This document shows, piece after piece, positions 1-5,053 of a DNA stretch of 5,053 bases (position 1 is the stretch's first letter; each line of letters begins with the position of its first letter). The position numbers and the translations under genes are program-made. A model generated the notes under the pieces. The model was not told the DNA's origin. It ran no database searches and saw nothing but the letters and a program-made list of their open reading frames with translations. This DNA is from Chloroflexota bacterium (GTDB taxonomy: Bacteria; Chloroflexota; Dehalococcoidia; Lucifugimonadales; VGZR01), in contig JAQBWG010000154.1 of the NCBI GenBank assembly GCA_027625225.1, forward strand, positions 1 through 5,053. Reading direction: 5' to 3'.

Positions 1-532
1 CGAGGTTGCCGCCCCAGGGGCCCTGTCCGACGGAGCTGCTTTCGACTTCGCGGTCGGGGGCGGTTCCGACGACGCCAATCATGGGCGCCAGGTCCCAGGT
101 GATATTCTTGCTGAACACGCCCTTGCCGTCGCGGGTGGTGCCGCTGGGGCCGGGCAGGTGCTTGATGATGTGGACGAAGCGTTCGTTAAGTTCGGGCCAC
201 TTGGAGGAGTCGCTGAACGGGCCGCGTCCGGGACCCCACGCGGTGAATCCCTGGTCGCCGACCTCGATGGCCTCGATGGTGACTTCAAGCAGGTCGCCGC
301 GTTCCGCGCCCTCGACGTAGACGGGGCCGGCCATGGGGTTGCCCTGCGGCGGGAAGAACTTACGCGTGGGCAGGTCGTCGATCTGCGGCGCGACCTCGGG
401 AGAACGGATGAGACCGCTGCCGGCGTCCTCGGTCTCGACGGCAAAGCTCTCGCCCTGCTTCACGCGAATCTTGGGCTCGTGACGCCAGTTCAGCTCGTAG
501 TGCATGGCCTCGGAACGAGGAATGCTTTGCAT
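1..532 (-). CDS. Acetamidase/formamidase family protein, N-terminal part (cut by window edge)
   Basis: Enzymes of the FmdA/AmdA family hydrolyse short amides such as formamide or acetamide to the acid and ammonia in the cytoplasm. The 177 visible residues are open to the edge and cover roughly the first half of a family member. Seen in the sequence: an N-terminal beta-rich segment with HYELNW near residue 11; the N-P-x-x-GP stretch at 65-70 followed by VEGAERGD (73-80), where the family has its typical GD turn; the segment LAPMIGVVGTAP at 148-159; and GPWGGN at 171-176, a strong family signature. The ATG at 532 is preceded by AGGAGA (538-543) five bases upstream, which supports this start over the in-frame ATG at codon 10. 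It is the last visible gene of the leftward operon, 15 bp after the SnoaL-like gene. The true amide substrate is unknown, and the catalytic C-terminal half lies outside the window. Confidence 0.88.
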   Translation of the reverse strand, partial: MQSIPRSEAMHYELNWRHEPKIRVKQGESFAVETEDAGSGLIRSPEVAPQIDDLPTRKFFPPQGNPMAGPVYVEGAERGDLLEVTIEAIEVGDQGFTAWGPGRGPFSDSSKWPELNERFVHIIKHLPGPSGTTRDGKGVFSKNITWDLAPMIGVVGTAPDREVESSSVGQGPWGGNL

Positions 533-537
533 GACTG

Positions 538-543
538 TCTCCT
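538..543 (-). promoter_or_regulatory. Ribosome binding site for the amidase-family gene
   Basis: AGGAGA on the minus strand lies five bases ahead of the ATG at 532, in the 15-bp gap after the SnoaL-like gene. It selects this start over the in-frame ATG at 505. Confidence 0.65.
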
Positions 544-547
544 ACGT

Positions 548-967
548 TTAAAGGGTTTGGGGAATGGCGCCGAGCTGCCGGAGCATGCCCAGTCCGTCGA
601 ACTCCTCCCACTCCTCGGCGATGCGGTCGCCCTCGAATTTGTGGATGGTGATGCCGGTCACCCTGATGGGCTTGCCGGTGGGGGCGACGCCCATGATGGG
701 GCCTTTCTGCACGCCTTCGAGCACCCAGCGGCCGATAACGTAATCGCCGGTGTGAATCTGGAGCTCGTAGGTGTAGGTGCGGCCTGGGAAGGCGGCGCGG
801 AAGTCGGCGAACAGGCCTTTGAGTTGTTCGCGACCGCGCAGCTCGATGCTGGGCGCGTGCCAGATGAAGTCTTTGGTGAACAGGTCATCTACAAGGTCGA
901 ATTCACCCTTGCCGATGATGTCGTCGATGACTCTATCCATCGTTCGTTGGCGTGATGCTTTCGACAT
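548..967 (-). CDS. SnoaL-like (ester cyclase / NTF2-fold) protein
   Basis: A 139-residue protein of the SnoaL-like polyketide cyclase/ester cyclase family, small cytoplasmic alpha+beta-barrel (NTF2-like) proteins that act by acid-base chemistry on small hydrophobic substrates. Its length fits a single complete domain. Family-like features are the N-terminal helix with F34-I-W-H37 after it, the RGREQLKGLFADFRAAFPG segment (44-62), the strand YELQIHTGDYVIGRW (67-81), the loop around APTGKPIRVTG (95-105), and the closing strand EEWEEFDGLGMLRQLG (118-133). D124 is the probable counterpart of the conserved acid/base Asp of the family; this is my alignment by eye. The start at 967 has AGAGGAG (973-979) five bases upstream, and this site touches the stop codon of the preceding hydrolase gene. 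Many such proteins are annotated as cyclases without evidence. In this non-polyketide setting an isomerase, hydratase or hydrolase role is equally possible. Confidence 0.9.
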   Translation of the reverse strand: MSKASRQRTMDRVIDDIIGKGEFDLVDDLFTKDFIWHAPSIELRGREQLKGLFADFRAAFPGRTYTYELQIHTGDYVIGRWVLEGVQKGPIMGVAPTGKPIRVTGITIHKFEGDRIAEEWEEFDGLGMLRQLGAIPQTL

Positions 968-972
968 GGTTA

Positions 973-979
973 CTCCTCT
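973..979 (-). promoter_or_regulatory. Ribosome binding site touching the stop of copy B
   Basis: AGAGGAG on the minus strand lies five bases ahead of the SnoaL-like ATG at 967 and shares its first base with the TAA stop of copy B (979-981). It selects this start over the ATG nine codons further in and suggests coupled translation. Confidence 0.65.
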
Positions 980-2061
980 TATCTAAAGGCGAAGGCGCGC
1001 CTGGGGTTGTCGATGAGGATGGCATCTAGCTGTTTTTGAGTAAAGCCGCGCTTGCGGAGGCGGGGGACGATGTTTTCGAGTATGTGGGCGAAACCCTTGC
1101 CGCCACGGGCGCTGTGCTGCCAGGGCATGCAGACATCCTGGCCGACGAGGAGCTGGGAGAGGTGGCCTTCATCTACGAGAAACTGAATACGTTCAATGCG
1201 CTGGACGTCGCTCTGCATGAGGTCTGTCTTGTCGAGATACTCTATTGACGTGTCTTCCATGGCGAACAGGTCGTCCTGTATGAAGCAGCCCGTCTGGGCG
1301 AGGTCTTTCAGGACGGCGTAGTCGTTCATGATGGAACTGATGTGTCCGATGACGACGTTCTTAGGGTCGCCCCCAGCTTTGATGATGATGTTCAGGATTT
1401 CGGCGGGCGAGCGGTCGCTAAGGCCCGGGTGGATGGTGATGGGGCAGCCGGTGGCCAGCGATGCGGCCACGGAGCCGCGGATGACGCGCTTGGTCGTGTC
1501 TTCAAGCGGATAGTAGCAGCCAATCTCTCCAATGACGCCTGCCTTTACTCCAGTGTCGCCGACGCCGACGGTGATATCGCGGATGATTTCTTCAGCAAAC
1601 TGGTCTTCGGATTTCTCATCGGTGCCGGGCGGGTATGAAGCGGGCACGTAGTAGCTACAGCCCATGATGACGTTGAGTCCGGTCGCGCGCGAGATGCGGG
1701 CGAGGGCGAGCGGGTCGCGGGCGATGCCGATGCTGGTGGTGTCGACAAGGCTAGCGCCGCCCGCATGTTTGTATTTCAGCACCTCGCGGATGGCGGCGTT
1801 GGTGTCCAGCAGATGAAAGATGTCCATGTTGAAGGTGCCGATGACGCCATGCTTGCCGTAGATGTCCATGGTGAGAGGTTTGTCGATGTAGTGTCGCTTG
1901 CTGGCCTCGTCGGGCATCACGAAGTACTCGGAGCGGTCGATAAGCAGGTGCTCGTGGCCGAGGGTGATGCCGAGGTCGGCGGCGTCAATGGGGCCGAGCA
2001 CGGTCTGGGCTTTGCCGGTGAGTTTCGATGCGGCTTTCTTTTTCGGTGCGGTTTTTGGCAT
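979..2061 (-). CDS. Phosphotriesterase-family metal hydrolase, copy B
   Basis: A 360-residue TIM-barrel hydrolase of the phosphotriesterase (PTE) family within the amidohydrolase superfamily, close to the usual family length. The metal-binding set can be read in order: H36-E-H38 at the end of strand 1; a glutamate E179 in GVIGEIG as the probable bridging ligand; H211 in ITIHPG; H240 in VIGHI; and D309 in VGQD. A bridging Glu rather than a carboxylated Lys resembles E. coli PHP more than organophosphate-degrading PTE, so lactone, ester or amide hydrolysis is more likely than phosphotriester cleavage (inference). The first 19 residues are Lys/Ala/Pro-rich with no hydrophobic core, so this is not a secretion signal. 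The ATG at 2061 has AAGGAA at 2069-2074, overlapping the stop of copy A 11 bp upstream. It is a paralogue of copy A, roughly 55% identical by hand count, and differs mainly in the loops before the active-site Asp. The substrate is unknown. Confidence 0.93.
   Translation of the reverse strand: MPKTAPKKKAASKLTGKAQTVLGPIDAADLGITLGHEHLLIDRSEYFVMPDEASKRHYIDKPLTMDIYGKHGVIGTFNMDIFHLLDTNAAIREVLKYKHAGGASLVDTTSIGIARDPLALARISRATGLNVIMGCSYYVPASYPPGTDEKSEDQFAEEIIRDITVGVGDTGVKAGVIGEIGCYYPLEDTTKRVIRGSVAASLATGCPITIHPGLSDRSPAEILNIIIKAGGDPKNVVIGHISSIMNDYAVLKDLAQTGCFIQDDLFAMEDTSIEYLDKTDLMQSDVQRIERIQFLVDEGHLSQLLVGQDVCMPWQHSARGGKGFAHILENIVPRLRKRGFTQKQLDAILIDNPRRAFAFR
1670..1746 (-). repeat. Near-identical 77-bp segment shared by the two hydrolase genes (in copy B)
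   Basis: This segment differs from 2764-2840 at only four of 77 positions by my count (1678, 1684, 1690 and 1729), with an unbroken identical run of 38 bases at 1691-1728. It encodes identical protein in both copies (about residues 107-131 of copy B, starting at DTTSIGIARDPL), and all four changes are silent. Confidence 0.8.
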
Positions 2062-2068
2062 GTGGTTG

Positions 2069-2074
2069 TTCCTT
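2069..2074 (-). promoter_or_regulatory. Ribosome binding site overlapping the stop of copy A
   Basis: AAGGAA on the minus strand lies seven bases ahead of the ATG at 2061 and shares bases with the TAA stop of copy A (2073-2075). The arrangement favours translational coupling of the two paralogues. Confidence 0.6.
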
Positions 2075-3173
2075 ACTTGAATGTGAAGGCGCGGGCAGGG
2101 TTGTCCACCAGGACGGCGTGAATCTGCTTTTCCGTCCAGCCGCGCTTGCGCATGCGGGGGACGATGTTTTCCAGGATGTGGGCGAAGCCCTTGCCGCCGT
2201 AGCGCGTCCAGCCGGTCTTGAAGCAGACGTCCTGGGCGATGAGGATGCGGTCGAGGTAGCCCATCTCAATGATGTTCTCCAGGTTTTCCATGCGTTGTAC
2301 GTCGCTGGGCACCCATATCTCCTGGTGGGCGACGAAGCCCCAGATCGAGTCTTCGGCGCCGAAGACGTCGAATTCGATGAAGCAGCCGCGCTCGGCGATT
2401 TCGCGGATGGCGTCCAGGTTGCGGACGCCGTCGAGGTGGCCCATGACGACTTGCGACATGTCTGCGCCCGCCTTTTCGAGGTCGTTCATGATTGAGGGCA
2501 GCGAGTCGTCGTGGAAGCCGGGGTGGATAAGGATGGGCGCGCCGGTCTCGGTCTGGGCGCGGGCCGAGGCGCGGAGGACGCGGCGCTCGGTCTCGGAGGT
2601 GGGCCAGAAGTTGCCGATCTCGCCAATCACGCCGGCCTTGACGCCGGTGTCGCCGACGCCAGTCGTGACGTCGCGGACGATGTATTCGGTTATCTGGTCT
2701 TCGGTGCGCGAGTCCATGTCGGCGGGGTAGGAGACAGGGACGTAGTGCGAGGCGCCCATGACCACGTTGAGGCCGGTGGCGCGGGAGATGCGGGCGAGGG
2801 CGAGCGGGTCGCGGGCGATGCCTATGCTGGTGGTGTCGACCACGCTTTGGCCGCCGGCGTACTTGTACTTGAGTGCCTCTTCGATGGCGATTTTCTCGTC
2901 GAGAAGCAGGTTGATGTCGCGGTTGGCCATCCAGCGCTTGCCGATGGTGCCGAGCATGTCCATGGTGAGCGGCTTGTCCCAATAGTAGCGCTCGCTGGCC
3001 TCGTCGGGCATCTGCATGTAGCAGGTGAGGTCGATGAGCAGGTGCTCGTGGGTCATGGTTATGCCGAAGTCCTTGGGCTCGATGGGGCCGAGGACGGTCT
3101 GAATCTTGCCGGAGATGGCGGACTTGCCCTTCCTGGCGGACGGTTTGGCGGCGGGTTTTTTGGCTGGACTCAC
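2073..3173 (-). CDS. Phosphotriesterase-family metal hydrolase, copy A (GTG start)
   Basis: A 366-residue member of the PTE family and tandem paralogue of the next gene in the operon. The predicted binuclear metal site is complete: H42-E-H44, bridging E185 in GVIGEIG, H217 in LIHPG, H246 in VMGHLDG and D315 in IAQD. The C-terminal GGKGFAHILENIVPR segment (326-340) and DNPARAF near the end (358-363) match helix 8 and the closing motif of the family. The start codon is GTG, chosen because a perfect AGGAGG lies five bases upstream (3179-3184) and because the resulting tail aligns with that of copy B. The tail (residues 1-22) is Lys/Ala/Ser-rich and not a signal peptide. Loop segments around FGAEDSIWGFVAHQEIW (271-287) and FKTGWTRY (318-325) differ strongly from copy B, while the barrel core is highly alike, which suggests different substrates or steps for the two enzymes (inference). 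Cytoplasmic; substrate unknown. Confidence 0.93.
   Translation of the reverse strand: MSPAKKPAAKPSARKGKSAISGKIQTVLGPIEPKDFGITMTHEHLLIDLTCYMQMPDEASERYYWDKPLTMDMLGTIGKRWMANRDINLLLDEKIAIEEALKYKYAGGQSVVDTTSIGIARDPLALARISRATGLNVVMGASHYVPVSYPADMDSRTEDQITEYIVRDVTTGVGDTGVKAGVIGEIGNFWPTSETERRVLRASARAQTETGAPILIHPGFHDDSLPSIMNDLEKAGADMSQVVMGHLDGVRNLDAIREIAERGCFIEFDVFGAEDSIWGFVAHQEIWVPSDVQRMENLENIIEMGYLDRILIAQDVCFKTGWTRYGGKGFAHILENIVPRMRKRGWTEKQIHAVLVDNPARAFTFK
2764..2840 (-). repeat. Near-identical 77-bp segment shared by the two hydrolase genes (in copy A)
   Basis: Partner of 1670-1746, in the same orientation and offset by 1094 bases. The identical 38-base run is at 2785-2822. It encodes about residues 113-137 of copy A. 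Confidence 0.8.
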
Positions 3174-3178
3174 GCGGG

Positions 3179-3184
3179 CCTCCT
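3179..3184 (-). promoter_or_regulatory. Ribosome binding site fixing the GTG start of hydrolase copy A
   Basis: The minus strand reads AGGAGG, a full Shine-Dalgarno core, five bases ahead of the GTG at 3173. It is the strongest ribosome site in the window and decides the start: the next in-frame ATG codons lie well inside the conserved barrel. Confidence 0.8.
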
Positions 3185-3208
3185 AGATGGACGGGTGTAT
3201 GAAGGCGG

Positions 3209-3238
3209 ATGGTACGGCGGGACAGGCTGGGGTGTCAA
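3209..3238 (-). promoter_or_regulatory. Possible internal promoter ahead of the tandem hydrolase genes
   Basis: In the 75-bp gap between the GMC stop and copy A, the minus strand carries a perfect TTGACA (3233-3238), then 18 bases, then TACCAT (3209-3214), a four-of-six match to a -10 box. Transcription would start near 3202, leaving a leader of under 30 bases before the GTG start. The gap is clearly larger than the 11-15 bp gaps downstream and holds no visible hairpin with a T-run, so there is no evidence of a terminator. A perfect -35 hexamer can occur by chance and the -10 is weak. Confidence 0.3.
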
Positions 3239-3248
3239 ACGGGTTTAT

Positions 3249-4844
3249 TTACGTTCCGTCTTTCATCATGTCGGCGATATATTCGGCAATCATGATGGTG
3301 GTGACCATGGTGTTGGCACGGATGACGTTGGGCATGATGGAGGCGTCCACCACACGCAGGTTACTCAGTCCGTGGACGCGACCCTGCTGGTCGACGACGG
3401 CCATGCTATCGGACTCCGGCCCCATCTTGCAGGTGCCGGCGACGTGGTGGCCCGTGTAAGGGTGGCGGAGCATCCAGTCGAGCAGGGCGTCGTCGGAGGC
3501 GATGTCGGCCTCGGACGGCTCCAGGCGGCGCTCGACGAACGGCTCGAAGGCCTCGTTCTCGACAAGTTTCAGGCACAGGCGGACGCAGTCGAGCACGCGC
3601 TGACGGTCGAAGTCGTCATCGAGGAAGCGATAGTCGAGATATGGGGTGTCGTTCGGGTCGGCGGAGCGCAGCCGTACTTCGCCTTTGCCCATCGCCATGT
3701 CGAGTACCGGGCCGATGTAGAAGCCGGTGAGGCCGGATGCTGTGTCGGCGGTGAGTCCGCCACCCTTGCCAACGAACGCGACCGAATCTTCGTCGTCAAC
3801 GCCGCCGCCCATGTAGTTGCCCACGATTATCATCATGTCGTTGCGGAGTTGGGAGCCGGGTGCGGTATAGCGGAGGATGACCTGTATCCAGGGGCCGAGT
3901 CCGTCGAGGTTGTAGCCGGGTTTCGTTTTGTACACGAGCAGGAACACCGGATGGTCGCGCAGGTTCTGGCCCACTCCGGGCAGGTCGGCAACGACAGGGA
4001 TGCCGTGCTCCTTGAGATGGCCTGCGGGGCCGACGCCGGAGAGCATGAGGAGCTGCGGTGTGGCGATGGAGCCTGCGGCGAGGATGACTTCGCCGCCTTC
4101 GATGACGCTGCGCTTGCCGTCCGTTTCGACCTCGATGCCAGTGGCTGTCGTGCCGTCGAACAGCACGCGATGGACGGTGGTGTTGGGCTGGATGGTGAGG
4201 TTTTTGCGGGCGCGCACCTCGGATGTGAGGTAGGCGATGTTGGTACTGATGCGGACGCGGTCGGGACTGTTGCGGGGGACAGGGCCGACGCCGGTGGCCT
4301 CGGGGTGATTGAAGTCGGGTGTCATTGGGAAGCCCTCATCACGGGCCGCTTCATAAAAGGCGTGCTGCAGGGGTAGCCATTCGTCGGGACGGAAGCGACG
4401 GGCGTGCATGGGGCCGTCGGTGCCGTGGAAGGCGTCGGGGAAGTCTAGGTCGGTCTCCAGTTTCTTGAGATAAGGAAGGACTTTGTGGTACCCCCACAGG
4501 TCGTTGCCTTCGGCGGCCCAGCCGTCGTAATCCTCCGGCAAGCCACGCAGGAACATCATGGCGTTGATGGCGGTGGTGCCGCCGACGAGCTTGCCGCGCG
4601 GGATGGGCATGTCGGTGGCATAGTCAGTGGCGCGGGCGGTGTAGCCCCAGGTGTCGTGGCTGAGCGCGACGTGACCGGAGGGGGTGCCGTAGCCGTACTT
4701 CACGTCGTCGGGTGTGGAGTCGAGGTCTGGGTAGTCCGGCCCGGCTTCGAGCAAAAGCACAGTGCGTTTCGGGTCTTCGGTGAGTCGTGCGGCCAGGGCC
4801 GCACCTGCGGCGCCGGAACCGATTATGATGTGGTCGTAAGTCAT
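3249..4844 (-). CDS. GMC-family FAD-dependent oxidoreductase (choline dehydrogenase-like)
   Basis: A 531-residue glucose-methanol-choline oxidoreductase, the usual length for bacterial members. These enzymes oxidise an alcohol group to an aldehyde, ketone or lactone using FAD, passing electrons to oxygen or a carrier. The FAD-binding fold begins at once: DHIIIGSGAAG with G9, G11 and G14, and E33 in LLLEAG for the ribose. The first GMC signature is at 84-108 (GKLVGGTTAINAMMFLRG onward) and the second at 257-272 (AGSIATPQLLMLSGVG). The C-terminal substrate domain holds H467 in HHVAGTCKMG, the expected catalytic base, paired with N511 in RANTMVTT, as in the His/Asn pair of choline oxidase. No signal peptide is present. 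The ATG at 4844 is chosen over an upstream in-frame ATG at 5030 because the Rossmann motif starts there and GAGGA (4850-4854) is well placed; the longer form would overlap the divergent glycosylase gene. The substrate alcohol is unknown. It is probably the first gene of the operon. Confidence 0.95.
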   Translation of the reverse strand: MTYDHIIIGSGAAGAALAARLTEDPKRTVLLLEAGPDYPDLDSTPDDVKYGYGTPSGHVALSHDTWGYTARATDYATDMPIPRGKLVGGTTAINAMMFLRGLPEDYDGWAAEGNDLWGYHKVLPYLKKLETDLDFPDAFHGTDGPMHARRFRPDEWLPLQHAFYEAARDEGFPMTPDFNHPEATGVGPVPRNSPDRVRISTNIAYLTSEVRARKNLTIQPNTTVHRVLFDGTTATGIEVETDGKRSVIEGGEVILAAGSIATPQLLMLSGVGPAGHLKEHGIPVVADLPGVGQNLRDHPVFLLVYKTKPGYNLDGLGPWIQVILRYTAPGSQLRNDMMIIVGNYMGGGVDDEDSVAFVGKGGGLTADTASGLTGFYIGPVLDMAMGKGEVRLRSADPNDTPYLDYRFLDDDFDRQRVLDCVRLCLKLVENEAFEPFVERRLEPSEADIASDDALLDWMLRHPYTGHHVAGTCKMGPESDSMAVVDQQGRVHGLSNLRVVDASIMPNVIRANTMVTTIMIAEYIADMMKDGT

Positions 4845-4849
4845 GAATA

Positions 4850-4854
4850 TCCTC
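4850..4854 (-). promoter_or_regulatory. Ribosome binding site fixing the GMC start
   Basis: GAGGA on the minus strand sits five bases ahead of the ATG at 4844, directly before the Rossmann-fold start MTYDHIII. This supports the 531-residue protein over an extension to 5030. Confidence 0.7.
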
Positions 4855-4873
4855 GGTATTGGTTGATGGCGGG

Positions 4874-4882
4874 AGTATAACA
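4874..4882 (-). promoter_or_regulatory. Extended -10 promoter element for the leftward operon
   Basis: Read on the minus strand, these bases are TGTTATACT: a TG dinucleotide one base ahead of TATACT, a five-of-six match to the sigma-70-type -10 consensus with the extended-10 motif. Transcription would start near 4867, giving a leader of about 22 bases before the GMC start codon at 4844, with its ribosome site at 4850-4854. No convincing -35 is seen 16-18 bases upstream, which extended -10 promoters can tolerate. That upstream region would lie inside the first codons of the divergent glycosylase gene. Confidence 0.45.
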
Positions 4883-4884
4883 GG

Positions 4885-5053
4885 ATGCCGGAAGCGCCTG
4901 ATTTGGAAATCACGGTCGCGTTCCTGAACGAACGCGCGAAAGGACTCGCTATCGAGTCGGCGCAGGTCGTCAAGCCGAGCGTGGTGCGTCCGCTGGCAGG
5001 CGATATCGTCGACCAATTGCCCGGCCGCACACTGGAGGGGTTCGAGCGCAGGG
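4885..5053 (+). CDS. Fpg/Nei family DNA glycosylase, N-terminal part (cut by window edge)
   Basis: The first 56 residues of a formamidopyrimidine-DNA glycosylase/endonuclease VIII family protein, which excises oxidised bases and nicks the abasic site through beta/delta-elimination. Visible evidence is the N-terminus MPEAPDLE: after Met removal, P2 is the Schiff-base nucleophile and E3 the catalytic acid of the family. A helix (about 8-19) follows, then a strand with VVKPSVVRPL (28-37) and LPGRTLEGFERR (45-56), which matches the family pattern just before the conserved catalytic Lys. That Lys and the C-terminal zinc finger would lie beyond the edge. GGGAG (4871-4875) nine bases upstream is a plausible ribosome site. 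The gene is divergent from the GMC gene and has no evident link to the leftward pathway. MPEAP rather than MPELP indicates a divergent branch, so Fpg, Nei or an Fpg-like protein cannot be separated from this fragment. Confidence 0.83.
   Translation, partial: MPEAPDLEITVAFLNERAKGLAIESAQVVKPSVVRPLAGDIVDQLPGRTLEGFERR

Noticed and set aside
158..955. A 265-codon open frame on the plus strand
   Set aside because: It is antisense to the amidase-family and SnoaL-like genes, has no family resemblance, and shows the composition of a shadow frame.
2266..2982. A 238-codon minus-strand frame, very rich in Arg/His/Pro
   Set aside because: It is an out-of-frame reading inside hydrolase copy A; the composition is that of a shifted frame in GC-rich coding DNA.
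3191..3244. Two copies of ACCCGT in the 75-bp gap as a possible operator or hairpin
   Set aside because: They are only six bases, are direct rather than inverted, and are easily due to chance; no stem with a T-run follows, so no terminator is called.
2511..4376. A 621-codon open frame on the plus strand opposite the GMC and hydrolase copy A genes
   Set aside because: It lies antisense to two genes with clear family motifs, crosses their gap, has a Gly/Ala/Val/Asp-rich composition typical of a mirrored frame of GC-rich coding DNA, and contains no recognisable domain.
4876..4881. TATAAC on the plus strand as a -10 box for the glycosylase gene
   Set aside because: It ends only three bases before the ATG, so the transcript would start inside the gene, and no -35 is placed correctly.
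4845..5030. A 62-residue N-terminal extension of the GMC protein from an ATG at 5030
   Set aside because: The extension has no family resemblance, would overlap the glycosylase gene almost completely, and the ATG at 4844 has its own ribosome site right before the Rossmann motif.

Overview
The window is GC-rich bacterial DNA, fully packed with protein genes. Five genes lie head to tail on the minus strand, and one gene starts on the plus strand at the right edge. No RNA gene, insertion sequence, CRISPR array or prophage gene is visible. The gene types (paired phosphotriesterase-family hydrolases, a SnoaL-like protein, an acetamidase/formamidase, a GMC flavoenzyme and a divergent Fpg/Nei-type glycosylase) would fit a free-living heterotroph. 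My best guess is a Chloroflexota lineage such as the SAR202/Dehalococcoidia group, but this rests on overall protein flavour only; a GC-rich actinobacterium or proteobacterium cannot be excluded.

Layout in transcription order, reading the minus strand from right to left: a GMC-family FAD oxidoreductase (4844-3249); a 75-bp gap with a possible secondary promoter; phosphotriesterase-family hydrolase A (3173-2073, GTG start); its tandem paralogue B (2061-979); a SnoaL-like ester-cyclase/hydratase-fold protein (967-548); and the N-terminal part of an acetamidase/formamidase family protein (532 to the left edge, incomplete). The last four genes are 11, 11 and 15 bp apart. Each has its own Shine-Dalgarno sequence, and two of these overlap the stop codon of the gene before, so the set looks like a translationally coupled operon. 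The GMC gene probably belongs to it too.

On the plus strand, the start of a formamidopyrimidine-DNA glycosylase (Fpg/Nei) family protein begins at 4885 and runs off the right edge. It is divergent from the GMC gene, with only 40 bp between the two start codons. That gap carries a good extended -10 element for the leftward operon.

Taken together, the leftward genes read as a small catabolic cassette. A flavoenzyme would oxidise an alcohol, two related binuclear-metal hydrolases would open ester, lactone or amide bonds, a small SnoaL-fold enzyme would isomerise, hydrate or cyclise an intermediate, and an amidase would release ammonia from a small amide. Each family assignment is well supported by motifs. 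The pathway, the substrate and the order of steps are inference; no substrate can be read from the sequence. The most notable features are the tandem hydrolase pair with divergent specificity loops, a short stretch within the pair that is unusually similar at the DNA level, and the lysine/alanine-rich N-terminal tails on both copies.
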